Shown one piece after another: positions 25,092 through 32,825 of a stretch of DNA of 32,825 nt. Origin of the DNA: CAYLNL01 sp964385175 (GTDB taxonomy: Bacteria > Bacteroidota > Bacteroidia > Flavobacteriales > Flavobacteriaceae); NCBI GenBank assembly GCA_964385175.1, contig CAYLNL010000019.1, forward strand, positions 1-32,825. Direction: 5' to 3'. Both the position numbers and the translations under genes were made by a program. Position 1 is the stretch's first letter. Each line of letters opens with the position of its first letter. The notes below the pieces were generated by a model that did no database searches, was not told the origin of the DNA, and was given only the letters and a program-made list of their open reading frames with translations.

Positions 25092-25823
25092 TTATTCAAA
25101 ATACGACAATAATTCACTTTTTTTGGCAGCCGAAACTACCAGTTCCTGCCCGTTGGTGAGGATAACGCTACCACCCTTTCCTTTTATATATTTCACAATG
25201 GCATGCACATTCACTAAGTACGATTTGTGAATGCGTGCAAAGGGATAGGGCTGCAACACATCTTCCAGGTATTTAAGCGTTTTGCTCATCAGCAGTTTCC
25301 GGTTGGCGAGGTGAATTTCCGTGTAATTATCGTCCCCTTTACAATACAGGATATCGGGAACCGAAAGCACTTCGAACCCGTTTTGCTGGGGAATGGTAAT
25401 TTTCCCGGTAGTCTCTTTCGCCTTGGGGCGCAACGCTTTTTCCTGGAGGCGGGCTTCTTTTTCCTTTAGCTCACCCACATACGCTACCGCTTTTATAAGC
25501 TGGTCAATGGAAACGGGTTTGGTAAGATAATATGAAGCGTGCTGGTTAAGCGCTTCTATGGCATAATGCGGGTAGGCGGTTACAAAAACGGTTTCAAACG
25601 TGCGGTTTTCTACCTGGTCCAACAGGTCAAAAGCATTCCCAAAAGGCATTTCCACGTCTAAAAAAACCAAATCGGGTGCGTATTTTTCAATGAGCAACAA
25701 CGCCTCTTTTACCGTTCCTGCCTCGCCCGCCACAACTACCTGGGGGCAATAGGTTGCCAGGTAAGTGCGGAGAATTTCCCGGCTGGTGGTTTCGTCTTCT
25801 ACAATAAGAGCGCTTAGTTGCAT
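25092..25823 (-). CDS. LytTR family response regulator
   Basis: A 243-residue two-domain regulator. The receiver domain (about 1-120) has acidic residues at 10-11, the phosphoacceptor Asp56 in LVFLDVEMP, and Lys in YLTKPVS. The LytTR DNA-binding domain (about 145-243) contains ILYCKGDDNYTEIHL, KYLEDVLQPYPFARIHKSYLVN and a final VILTNGQELVVSAAKKSEL. It would be phosphorylated by the histidine kinase encoded 12 bases upstream on the same strand and then bind DNA as a dimer. Target genes are unknown. Confidence 0.95.
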   Translation of the reverse strand: MQLSALIVEDETTSREILRTYLATYCPQVVVAGEAGTVKEALLLIEKYAPDLVFLDVEMPFGNAFDLLDQVENRTFETVFVTAYPHYAIEALNQHASYYLTKPVSIDQLIKAVAYVGELKEKEARLQEKALRPKAKETTGKITIPQQNGFEVLSVPDILYCKGDDNYTEIHLANRKLLMSKTLKYLEDVLQPYPFARIHKSYLVNVHAIVKYIKGKGGSVILTNGQELVVSAAKKSELLSYFE

Positions 25824-25835
25824 GAGGATTGTTAT

Positions 25836-27782
25836 CTAACGTTTTAAGATGAGTGATACCTTTGTTCCCGAACCATCTTCTAAAATATCATCTACTCGAA
25901 CAGAAATTTTCCCCGGGTACATTTTATTTAAAATGGCAATGCGTTTTTCAATGTTACCCATCGCCTTAGAAGGTTGTTTTCGCTGGTGTTCTGTTTTTAG
26001 CCGGGCAGAGCGCCTCCTGCCAATACCATCATCTTCCACCTGTATCTCAACGCTTTCTTCATCGGGCTGTTGTACGCAGATGGTGAGGCGTCCTTTCCCT
26101 TCTTTGTAGCGCAGCCCGTGCCAAATGGCGTTTTCCACGTAAGGCTGCAACAACATAGGTGGTACCTGGAAAGACTCGGCGCGCACATTTTCTTCAACGT
26201 TTATGTAGTAGTCAAACTTTTCGGGGAAACGGGCATGCTCCAACGCCACGTAGCGCTTTAGCAGTTCTAACTCTTCGGGCAGGGAAATAAAGTCTTTCTC
26301 AGAATTTTCCAGCACAGAACGCATCAACGTAGAAAAATCGCTTAAAAAACGGTTGGCGCTGCGCTCATCATTTCGGGCGATAAAGTTATTGATGGAGTTG
26401 AGGGCGTTAAAAATAAAATGGGGATTCATCTGGGAGCGGAGCGATTTGAGGGCTAATACCCGGTTTGCAAGCGTTTGCTGGCGGTTGCTGCGGTAAAAAA
26501 AGTAAGCGGTAAGCCCCATCAGCAAAAACCCAAAAAGCAGCGAATAAATGATGAGTTGCTGTCTTTTATTACTTTCCGTAGTTAACTGTTGCTCTTTTAG
26601 AGCAAGCTGGTAGCGGCTTTCAGAGAGCTGGCGTTCCTGCTCTAATCCCGTTATGCGGCTTTGCTGCAAGGCAATGTCTTTGCTGAACTGCGCTACCTGC
26701 GCCAATTCTTCCTCCTTTTTTTCATACAAAACATCTACCAGTTGAACGTATTTTTGGTAAGTTTCCAGCGCCTTATCATAGGCGCCCACCGTTTTGTACA
26801 CCTCCGAGAGTTTGCGGGTAGCCTCTTTTTGCACCGAAAGGTCTGCTTCCTTATTGGCCTGGGAAATGCTTTTTTGCAGGTACGGAATGGCTTGTTGCGG
26901 TTGGTTTTTGGCGATAAAAGCATCGCCTATTTTGTAGTTGATGCGTTGGGGGGTAAGGGAGTCTGGCTTTGCAAAGGCAGATGGCGCCGACGCCTGTTCA
27001 TTCAACTCTTCCGCATCTTCCAAAGCCGATTGCCGGAGGGCTATTTCTTTGTCGTATTGATTTTCTTTCCGGTAAAAATCGGCCACCTTTTCTTTTTCCT
27101 GCACCGCCCTCCCGGCATTTTCACGGGAGGCTAATTGCAGGGAGTTTTTGTAGTACGATTCTGCCTGTGTGGCATTACCGGATTGGGAATAGGCATCGGC
27201 AATACGGGAATTGAGATTGGTTATTTTGGGCGTAATGCCCTGTTGATTAGCTATTTGCAGCCCTTTTTGATAGTTTTTGACGGCTTCCCCGAAATCGCCC
27301 GTTTTTTCATATACCTCGCCCAATCCCTCGTAGAACGTTACCTGCTGGTAGGGGGAGAGGGCGCGATTACCGGCCAGTTTTCGGTAAGCGGCGAGGCTCT
27401 CCGCATAATTTTTATTCAAAAAATAAGCTTTCGCCAGTTTCAGCGAAGTGGCAGGGTCATCTTTTGCGTTCAGCGCATTTTTATAATTTGCAATCGCCAG
27501 GTCATATTGATTCCAATACAGGTAAATATCTCCCAGCGCAGAAAAAGACTGCGCTTTTTTGTCGGTATCTCCCGCCGGCAGCACTTTCAGCGAGTTTTCT
27601 ATAAAGGTTATACTCCTGGTAATGTTTTGTTTTTTATAAAATTCCGCCGAATCTAATAACTGTTTGTGCGAGGGTGAAACAATCCGCTCATCCATAGCCA
27701 GGCTCTTTTTTTCACCAGATACCTGGGAAAGCCCTGCCAAAGGCAGCGATAACCAAAAAATTAGGAGAAAGCGGTAGCGCAT
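25836..27782 (-). CDS. TPR-containing sensor histidine kinase (LytS/His_kinase type)
   Basis: From ATG 27782 the protein has 648 residues. A signal sequence (MRYRFLLIFWLSLPLAGLSQ) leads into a periplasmic array of TPR-like repeats (about 45-360), a coiled-coil stretch, one membrane helix (about 410-430), then a cytoplasmic His_kinase domain. The phosphoacceptor is His455 in LRSQMNPHFIFNALNSINNF, and the ATP-binding part shows MLLQPYVENAIWHGL and DDGIG. This is a common Bacteroidota design in which the periplasmic TPRs sense an unknown signal. The response regulator gene starts 12 bases after its stop, so the two form a pair. An upstream start at 27824 is less likely. Confidence 0.94.
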   Translation of the reverse strand: MRYRFLLIFWLSLPLAGLSQVSGEKKSLAMDERIVSPSHKQLLDSAEFYKKQNITRSITFIENSLKVLPAGDTDKKAQSFSALGDIYLYWNQYDLAIANYKNALNAKDDPATSLKLAKAYFLNKNYAESLAAYRKLAGNRALSPYQQVTFYEGLGEVYEKTGDFGEAVKNYQKGLQIANQQGITPKITNLNSRIADAYSQSGNATQAESYYKNSLQLASRENAGRAVQEKEKVADFYRKENQYDKEIALRQSALEDAEELNEQASAPSAFAKPDSLTPQRINYKIGDAFIAKNQPQQAIPYLQKSISQANKEADLSVQKEATRKLSEVYKTVGAYDKALETYQKYVQLVDVLYEKKEEELAQVAQFSKDIALQQSRITGLEQERQLSESRYQLALKEQQLTTESNKRQQLIIYSLLFGFLLMGLTAYFFYRSNRQQTLANRVLALKSLRSQMNPHFIFNALNSINNFIARNDERSANRFLSDFSTLMRSVLENSEKDFISLPEELELLKRYVALEHARFPEKFDYYINVEENVRAESFQVPPMLLQPYVENAIWHGLRYKEGKGRLTICVQQPDEESVEIQVEDDGIGRRRSARLKTEHQRKQPSKAMGNIEKRIAILNKMYPGKISVRVDDILEDGSGTKVSLILKR

Positions 27783-27847
27783 GGTATTAAAATTCAAGGC
27801 TAAAGATACAAAATCGGGGTTCAAGAGACAGCGCCCTACGGATTCCT

Positions 27848-28465
27848 TTAACTGAATTCTCCCAACAGCTGGATTACCTCATCATCTGAAACCACATTAA
27901 AATCTTCATAAAATTGCCCTACAGCGCTAAACCGGCGAGGGGTAAGTAAACAAATCCACTCATCTACCCTATATGCTTCCAGCTTTTTCTCAAAAGAACG
28001 GGGCGCTACCTGCACAGCTACTATAATCTTTGCACGAGACGCAGCCATAACCATTCTCAAAGCCGCCAAGATAGTATTCCCGGTAGCTATACCATCATCT
28101 GTAAGAATAACCACCTTCCCCTTGAGGGTAACGGGCTTCCGGTTTTTGTGAAACCATTGGAACCGTTTTTCCAGCGCCTCTCGTATAGTAGCAATTTCCC
28201 GGTCAATATATTCTTGTGGCAACGCAATGGTTTCATCTACATAACTCCCGGAAAGGCTAACCGTCCCTACGGCATATTCTGCATTACCTGGATAGCCAAT
28301 TTTCTTTGTTAAAAGTATCTCCAGCGGAAACCCTAATTTTTTCGCTATCCTATACCCCACCGGTACCCCTCCCCTCGGAATAGCCAACACCACGCCATCC
28401 TGGTTTTTATAGTGAACCAGCCTGTTTGCCAACTGCATTCCTGCATCTATCCTGTCTCTAAACAT
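27848..28465 (-). CDS. phosphoribosyltransferase-domain protein
   Basis: A 205-residue protein with a type I phosphoribosyltransferase fold. VVLAIPRGGVPVGYRIAKKL near the N-terminus and the PRPP-binding loop VVILTDDGIATGNTI (118-132) are clear. Residues 53-70 (TKKIGYPGNAEYAVGTVS) form the region seen in stand-alone proteins of this group, which are often found near erythromycin-esterase or dienelactone-hydrolase domains in other bacteria. The exact base or substrate cannot be read from the sequence. It lies 65 bases upstream of the histidine kinase gene on the same strand and could be cotranscribed with it. Confidence 0.9.
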   Translation of the reverse strand: MFRDRIDAGMQLANRLVHYKNQDGVVLAIPRGGVPVGYRIAKKLGFPLEILLTKKIGYPGNAEYAVGTVSLSGSYVDETIALPQEYIDREIATIREALEKRFQWFHKNRKPVTLKGKVVILTDDGIATGNTILAALRMVMAASRAKIIVAVQVAPRSFEKKLEAYRVDEWICLLTPRRFSAVGQFYEDFNVVSDDEVIQLLGEFS

Positions 28466-28750
28466 AGTTTAGTGTAATAAAATAATCACCTCTTCTAAAA
28501 GGCGCTCTTACAAGTAAGTCCTGCTCCGGGCGCCTCCTTCTCAAATATACACTATTTTACTATAAAATGCCCTGCAAAAAGTGGTTTTCTATTTCAAGTA
28601 AGCCTTCCAAGTATAGTTTCGGGCAGGATGAACGGGATGCCAAACAAATTGGAAATAGGAATGTCCGGAGATGGGAAACGAGTGAAAATAGTATCGCCCA
28701 GTTTTTAGGTTGCCACCCTCGGTAGGAAGGGTATAAAATAAATAAGCGTT
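28466..28750. other. gap without a supported gene
   Basis: Upstream of the T9SS protein. A 52-codon forward frame (28567-28725, starting MPCKKWF) and a 96-codon reverse frame (28560-28850) both stay open here, but neither has recognisable family features, so neither is called. The block could be a genomic repeat; only a genome-wide comparison would show it. Confidence 0.4.
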
Positions 28751-28782
28751 TTTTGTTGTTTGCCCGAAAATTCTTTCCTTTG
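28751..28782 (+). promoter_or_regulatory. candidate Bacteroidota promoter of the small T9SS protein
   Basis: TTTTG at 28751-28755 and TTCCTTTG at 28775-28782 (one mismatch to TAnnTTTG) are separated by 19 bases, the preferred spacing. The ATG at 28807 lies 24 bases downstream. This is the best spaced -33/-7 pair in the window. Confidence 0.5.
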
Positions 28783-28806
28783 CAAAAACTCACAACTACT
28801 ACCCCT

Positions 28807-29262
28807 ATGAAAAAACTACTACCCGTAAGCGCTTTCCTGTGTAGCCTCATTGCCCTTGCCCAGGAAGAACCATTACGATTTCAATATGATGCCGCCGGCA
28901 ACCAAACCGTGAGCCAGTTAATTTGCATCAACTGCCCGGGAGAACCCCAGGCAGGAGGCGGCGGAGAAACCCCCGGCGCTGAAACCCCCATCATTCTCTC
29001 CGAAAAAACCCTCAACCAACTCACCTACTACCCAAACCCTGTAACAGAAGAACTAACCCTCCTGTGGAAAAACAACCCCCACCGGCGCATTACCTCCGTT
29101 TCCGTTTACACCCTGGGCGGCAAGCGCGTGCACTACGCCAGCCCGCTAAACCTGCAGGAAAGCCTAGTTCTCTCCTTTAGCGCCCTCGCTTCGGGCGTGT
29201 ATGAAATAGTAGCCCTTACCAGCGATGGCAAAACCGAAGCGTTTAAAATCCTAAAAAAATAA
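28807..29262 (+). CDS. small T9SS-sorted protein with one RHS-like YD motif
   Basis: A 151-residue secreted protein. A signal peptide (MKKLLPVSAFLCSLIALAQ) is followed by RFQYDAAGNQT (24-33), which reads like a single YD repeat of RHS proteins, then a CINC pair, a short Gly/Pro linker (about 44-62), and a Por secretion C-terminal sorting domain (about 70-151: LTYYPNPVTEELTLLWKN, VSVYTLGGKRVHY, LASGVYEIVALTSDGKTEAFKILKK). The sorting domain directs type IX secretion and attachment to the cell surface. Nearly all of the protein is signal, linker and sorting domain, so what is displayed is tiny. It is encoded 298 bases before the large RHS gene on the same strand, which suggests a functional link to it. 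The start is ATG 28807. Confidence 0.85.
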   Translation: MKKLLPVSAFLCSLIALAQEEPLRFQYDAAGNQTVSQLICINCPGEPQAGGGGETPGAETPIILSEKTLNQLTYYPNPVTEELTLLWKNNPHRRITSVSVYTLGGKRVHYASPLNLQESLVLSFSALASGVYEIVALTSDGKTEAFKILKK

Positions 29263-29560
29263 ATTCAGAATTATGAATTATGAATTCAGAATTAAAAAAA
29301 TAACCAACGATTTCAATCGTTGGGGGAAAACAAATTCAGAAGAATGAATTCAGAATTGGGAATTGACTTTGCGCCTTCTTTGTGTGCTTTGTGGTTAAAA
29401 AAGAAACCGCAAGGCGCGCTACGATCTCACGCAAAGACGCAAAGTTCGCAGAGGAAATTCAGAAGTATGAATTACGCATTCAGAATTAAAAAAAATAACC
29501 CACGGTTTCAACAAATTCATAATTCATAATTCTGCATTCATAATTAAAAAAAGCCCTGCT
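29263..29560. repeat. degenerate AT-rich repeat block between the T9SS protein and the RHS gene
   Basis: This 298-bp gap is built of short imperfect repeats. AATTCAGAA-xx-ATGAATT-like units recur at least four times. A longer element starting ATTCAGAATTAAAAAAA is seen at 29284-29338 and again at 29478-29519; the second copy lacks the right half of a hairpin that is complete in the first (CCAACGATT 29304-29312, AATCGTTGG 29315-29323). Between them lies an imperfect inverted pair, CTTTGCG... at 29367-29384 and ...GCAAAGACGCAAAG ending at 29444. A small frame here is only a translation of the repeats. It resembles non-coding dispersed or MITE-like repeats. Confidence 0.6.
29304..29323. repeat. 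near-perfect hairpin CCAACGATT/AATCGTTGG
   Basis: A 9-base stem with a two-base TC spacer lies inside the first copy of the repeat element. Only G residues and then A residues follow, with no T-run, so it is not an intrinsic terminator. Confidence 0.7.
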
Positions 29561-32500
29561 ATGAAAAAACAACTCCTCTTCCTTATTCTTTTAGCGGCGC
29601 AGGGATTGCGTGCGCAGCAGTATTTCCACGACACCCAGGGCGCTTTAGAAGTAAGCGCTTCGGGCAATGCCATCTATACCGTCCCCATCGCCCTGCCGCC
29701 CAGCGCGGGCGAGGTAGGCCCCGTCATCAACCTCGTATATACCAGCGGCATGCGCGGCGGCATAGCCGGGGACGGCTGGAGTTTACAGAGCATCTCTGCC
29801 ATCAGCCGCATTGCTACCCGGCGCGACCTGGACGGTAACACAGACGGGGTGGATTTTGACGCCAATGACCAGTTTGCCTTAGACGGACAACGGCTGCTGC
29901 TGACCACCGGCGTTCATGGGGCGGATGGCGCCGTTTATGAAACCGAAACCCAGAGCAATACCCGGATTGAACTCCATGGCAGCGGCGCAAACACCTATTT
30001 TGTGGTTACCGCCCCCGATGGTTCGCGCTCCTGGTACGGCAGCTATGAGGGCGTGCAAGCGGTGGATGCGGGCTCTTATTTTATAGTGCGGTTTGAAGAC
30101 CCCCGGGGCAACTACCTGAGCTATCGCTATACCCGCCCCTTCAGCAAAGGCCTCTGCCTGAACTATATAGACTTTAGCGCCAACACCCATAGCGGCGGCG
30201 CACCCCTCAACCGCCTCCAGTTTTACTACAAAGCCGCCCAGCGGCGCGAGTTTGCCTACCAGGGCGGGTTGCGGCACGAAAAAGCCGTACTGTTAGACCG
30301 CATAGAGGTAACCACCCAGGGGCAACTCTTCCGGCGGTACCAGCTTACCCACAGCGCCGACTTAGAAACCGGCTACGAGCGCCTAATGAGCGTGCAGGAG
30401 TATAACAGCGACAACCAGCCCGCCAACCCCCTTCTTTTTGAGTATGATACCACTCAAACCCAGGTAGAAGGCTCGGAATACCCAACCACCTACGACAATA
30501 ACCTCGATTTCCAGGACATTCGCCTTTCCGGCGACTTTGACGGCGATACCCGCTTAGACTTTGTTACCAATACGGAACTCTACACCAGGCTGTTTCAAGG
30601 CAGCCAGGGAACGCCGCCCGTGGCGCTGCCCGTTTCCCTGAACATACAGGCTTTTACCGCCACCACCCTCACCAATAACCGGCTCAACGCTTTTCAATCT
30701 ATTGTGCAACCCGTGCAGGTGGGTTACAACCTGAGCCTGAACGTCTATAACCAAACCGCCCCCAATGCCGTAAGTTTAGCTTACACCAAAAACCTGACGT
30801 TGGTAAACACCACCACCGAATTTTCGGACCAGGAAGTTTGTGTACCCGGCGGCGAACAGACTTACGCCAGCGATGCGGGCGGCTTTTGGGAAGGCGATTT
30901 TAACGGCGATGGCGTCTCTGAAGTACTCTTTCTCTCGGTAAAAAACCAACTTATTCACTACGAGCAGCAAGCCTACGAAGAGCCCGACCCCTTTGGAGGC
31001 CCCCCCATCCAAAGCTGGGAATGTGCAGAAGTACTGCGCCAGAATGATGGCTACGACCTGTTTTTGGTGGATTTGCACCCGGCAGCCTCTACGGTATTAG
31101 GCACACCCGGCTATATTCAATTAGAACATGCAGAGGTATTTGATTTTGGCGTGTATTCTAAAAAATATGTGCTGGACTTTAACGGCGATGGCAAAACCGA
31201 TGTGTTGTCTATTAAGCCCGATAAAACCTATAAAGTGATTGGCTTCCGGCAAAGCCCCAGTCCTCCCTACCTGAGCGTAGAACTCTTAGGCTCAGGAACC
31301 CTGCCCGATTATGCCACCGACAAACAACTGCTGATGGGCGATTTTAACGGCGATGGCAAGACGGATGTGCTGCTGCCCCAGGCAGAAGGAAGCACCCGCT
31401 GGACGATTTATTACGCCAATCCGCCCGCCGGCGGAGCAGCCGGCGGCTTTTTTGAGACCGCCGACTACGAAATAACCGAGTACTGGCCCAGCACCGAAGA
31501 CACCTACAAAACCCAAATCCACTTTCGGAACTACTATGCCTTAGACCTGAACGGGGATGGCAAGACCGACCTGGTAGAGGTATGGCGCCGCTACTATAAG
31601 CCCGATTTTACCATAAACGACCACAACACCGAGTGGCGGGTAACCGGCTACGCCAATAACATTGGCTATGCCGCCGGGGGCGACAATTTTGCAGAAATCT
31701 ATAGCTCGCCCTGCCAAACCGGCCCCGCTGCGTGGATGAACGATTGCGAGCACAACTCTGACTCGCCCGACTTGCCTATTCCCATAGCGGCTACGTATAA
31801 ACATCATGGACTTAACAAAGAATTGCTGCTGGTGCGCAATCACCACAACGAGCTTACGTATATAGATTTTACCAAAGATGTAGCCAAAGACCAGTTGCTA
31901 AAACGGGTAACGGCTTCCGGCGGACGACGGACAGATGTTGTAACCTACCAGTCGCTGGAGACTTCCCAGCCCGGCAGCGTGTACAGCGCCACCGATGCCG
32001 CCACCTATCCCCTCGTAGAAATCCGCCGGTCGCCCGGGCAGTTTGTGGTAGCCTATTTAGGGAATACGGTTTCGGGTGTGCTGCTTCGGCAAGATTTCCG
32101 CTACCAGGACTTGTTAGTGAATATGGATGGGAAAGGGCCGCTGGGTTTTGCGAAGACTGCCCGCAGCGCCTGGTATGCCGATGCGGCGGCGCCGCTGCTG
32201 TGGACGGTGCAGGAAAACGACCCGGCGCTGCGGGGCGCTCCCCTGCGCAGCTACACCCAGCTGTTGGCAGGCGGCGGCTTCGGCTTTAGCGCGGCGGCAA
32301 CTCCGCCGGGCGCGGTGAGCCTGCATACCCGCCAGTATAGTGCAAGCACCGCTCTTAATGGGCGTTACAGTTTGCTCCTGGAGGAAGAAACCCAGCAAGA
32401 GCTGCTCACCGGCGTTTCTGCAACTACCCGCTACGAGTATGAGCCGCAGTACTACCTGCCGGTAGCGGTTACCACCGAAACCAGCGCCGGCGGGCAGGTA

Positions 32501-32825
32501 CAGCAAATCCAGACCGTTAGCACCCAGTATAGCTCTGACCCCGCCGGAGGTACGGGGGGGGCAGGAGGGGGCACTCCAGGGGGCGGTATAGGGGGCACTC
32601 CAGGGGGCGGTATAGGGGGCAGTGCGACTGCCCCATACATAGGGCGTCCTAAGGAGGCGTACACGGCTGTAACCGCCTACGGCGATGTCTTTACCACCCG
32701 TGAAAGCTATGAGTATGACGACTGGGGCAACCTTACCCAGCGCGAAAAACGCGGTCACAACACCGAACCCGTTACGGAAACCTTTACCTACGATGCCTAC
32801 GGCAACCCGTTGAGCCAGACCCTGA
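29561..32825 (+). CDS. large SpvB/FG-GAP/YD-repeat RHS protein (3' partial)
   Basis: The frame is open from ATG 29561 to the window edge, 1088 codons without a stop. It starts with a Sec signal peptide (MKKQLLFLILLAAQGLRAQQ). A SpvB-like N-terminal domain follows (VPIALPPSAGEVGPVINLVY, GIAGDGWSLQSISAISRI), then five calcium-binding FG-GAP/VCBS motifs of the form D-x-[DN]-G-D (about residues 325, 446, 539, 594 and 662). A region like the middle of TcB-type toxins comes next (KRVTASGGRRTDVVTYQSL, VNMDGKGPLGFAKTARS), then a Gly-rich linker (about residues 995-1020) and the first YD repeats (YEYDDWGNLTQ about 1050, FTYDAYGNPL). Such proteins form a large shell that encloses a C-terminal effector. 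The body is GC-rich, unlike the tips at the left end. The tip lies outside the window, and the signal peptide implies Sec export rather than T6SS loading. Confidence 0.93.
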   Translation, partial: MKKQLLFLILLAAQGLRAQQYFHDTQGALEVSASGNAIYTVPIALPPSAGEVGPVINLVYTSGMRGGIAGDGWSLQSISAISRIATRRDLDGNTDGVDFDANDQFALDGQRLLLTTGVHGADGAVYETETQSNTRIELHGSGANTYFVVTAPDGSRSWYGSYEGVQAVDAGSYFIVRFEDPRGNYLSYRYTRPFSKGLCLNYIDFSANTHSGGAPLNRLQFYYKAAQRREFAYQGGLRHEKAVLLDRIEVTTQGQLFRRYQLTHSADLETGYERLMSVQEYNSDNQPANPLLFEYDTTQTQVEGSEYPTTYDNNLDFQDIRLSGDFDGDTRLDFVTNTELYTRLFQGSQGTPPVALPVSLNIQAFTATTLTNNRLNAFQSIVQPVQVGYNLSLNVYNQTAPNAVSLAYTKNLTLVNTTTEFSDQEVCVPGGEQTYASDAGGFWEGDFNGDGVSEVLFLSVKNQLIHYEQQAYEEPDPFGGPPIQSWECAEVLRQNDGYDLFLVDLHPAASTVLGTPGYIQLEHAEVFDFGVYSKKYVLDFNGDGKTDVLSIKPDKTYKVIGFRQSPSPPYLSVELLGSGTLPDYATDKQLLMGDFNGDGKTDVLLPQAEGSTRWTIYYANPPAGGAAGGFFETADYEITEYWPSTEDTYKTQIHFRNYYALDLNGDGKTDLVEVWRRYYKPDFTINDHNTEWRVTGYANNIGYAAGGDNFAEIYSSPCQTGPAAWMNDCEHNSDSPDLPIPIAATYKHHGLNKELLLVRNHHNELTYIDFTKDVAKDQLLKRVTASGGRRTDVVTYQSLETSQPGSVYSATDAATYPLVEIRRSPGQFVVAYLGNTVSGVLLRQDFRYQDLLVNMDGKGPLGFAKTARSAWYADAAAPLLWTVQENDPALRGAPLRSYTQLLAGGGFGFSAAATPPGAVSLHTRQYSASTALNGRYSLLLEEETQQELLTGVSATTRYEYEPQYYLPVAVTTETSAGGQVQQIQTVSTQYSSDPAGGTGGAGGGTPGGGIGGTPGGGIGGSATAPYIGRPKEAYTAVTAYGDVFTTRESYEYDDWGNLTQREKRGHNTEPVTETFTYDAYGNPLSQTL
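32554..32561 (+). repeat. G8 homopolymer inside the RHS gene
   Basis: Eight consecutive G in the Gly-rich linker (codons for T-G-G-A). A change of one base would shift the frame of the remaining RHS protein, including any tip. Confidence 0.9.
32570..32617 (+). repeat. 24-bp in-frame tandem repeat in the RHS Gly-rich linker
   Basis: Two direct copies of a 24-base unit encode GTPGGGIG twice in succession. Copy-number change would keep the reading frame and alter linker length. Confidence 0.9.

Noticed and set aside
24481..25230. 249-codon forward frame
   Set aside because: It lies antisense to the clear gamma carbonic anhydrase-like gene; its Ala/Val/Tyr-rich composition is the complement of hexapeptide repeats, and it has no family features.
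26661..27656. two forward frames of 157 and 173 codons
   Set aside because: Antisense to the TPR histidine kinase; composition is a mirror of the helical repeats.
28560..28850. 96-codon reverse frame
   Set aside because: It overlaps the signal peptide region of the T9SS gene and its promoter on the opposite strand; no family or start support.
29320..29529. 69-codon forward frame
   Set aside because: It is a translation of the degenerate repeat block and has no protein-like character.
32114..32758. 214-codon reverse frame with SAPYTAPW repeats
   Set aside because: The repeats are just the reverse reading of the Gly-rich linker of the RHS gene, which runs through on the forward strand.
1..32825. 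CRISPR array, tRNA, rRNA, insertion sequence, prophage attachment site
   Set aside because: No regularly spaced direct repeats, cloverleaf-like sequence, transposase motif or integrase was seen by eye; a tRNAscan or ISfinder search was not possible.

Overview
The window looks like a chromosomal stretch of a Bacteroidota (CFB group) bacterium. Supporting signs are a gldA-type gliding ABC ATPase, a Por secretion (type IX, T9SS) sorting domain, a Porin_10-type barrel, a LytS/LytTR two-component pair fused to TPRs, very few Shine-Dalgarno sequences, and several TAnnTTTG-like -7 elements. No rRNA, tRNA, CRISPR array or recognisable transposase was seen. I do not assign a genus.

Left end (1-2181): the 3' end of an RHS-type polymorphic toxin gene that starts outside the window. 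It carries a GEPEY-EDGG linker and a papain/NlpC-P60-like C-terminal domain. It is followed by a small multi-pass membrane protein (candidate immunity), a short possible relic frame, an AT-rich probable lipoprotein (second candidate immunity gene), and an orphan tip fragment that repeats the same linker. This is the layout of an Rhs tip cassette array.

Middle (2249-28465): mostly conserved chromosomal genes. alaS (-) is divergent from a compact + cluster of an M23 peptidase, a MerR regulator, LemA, two TPM-domain proteins and a Porin_10 barrel. Next come clpC (-) and gyrA (+), divergent; a TPR protein; gldA (+) convergent with glmM (-); a + cluster of ACP phosphodiesterase, gamma-glutamyltranspeptidase and LD-carboxypeptidase, which points to envelope or peptide turnover; an esterase (-); Hsp20 (+) with a textbook terminator; a gamma-carbonic-anhydrase-like protein (-); a LytTR regulator with its TPR histidine kinase (-); and a phosphoribosyltransferase (-).

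Right end (28751-32825): a small T9SS-sorted protein that contains one RHS-like YD motif; a 300-bp block of degenerate repeats; then the 5' part (1088 codons, no stop) of a large Sec-exported SpvB/FG-GAP/YD-repeat RHS protein that runs off the window. The two RHS loci lie in the same orientation and flank about 27 kb of genes, several of them essential in most bacteria. The RHS material at both ends is the accessory and most interesting part; the rest is ordinary core genome.
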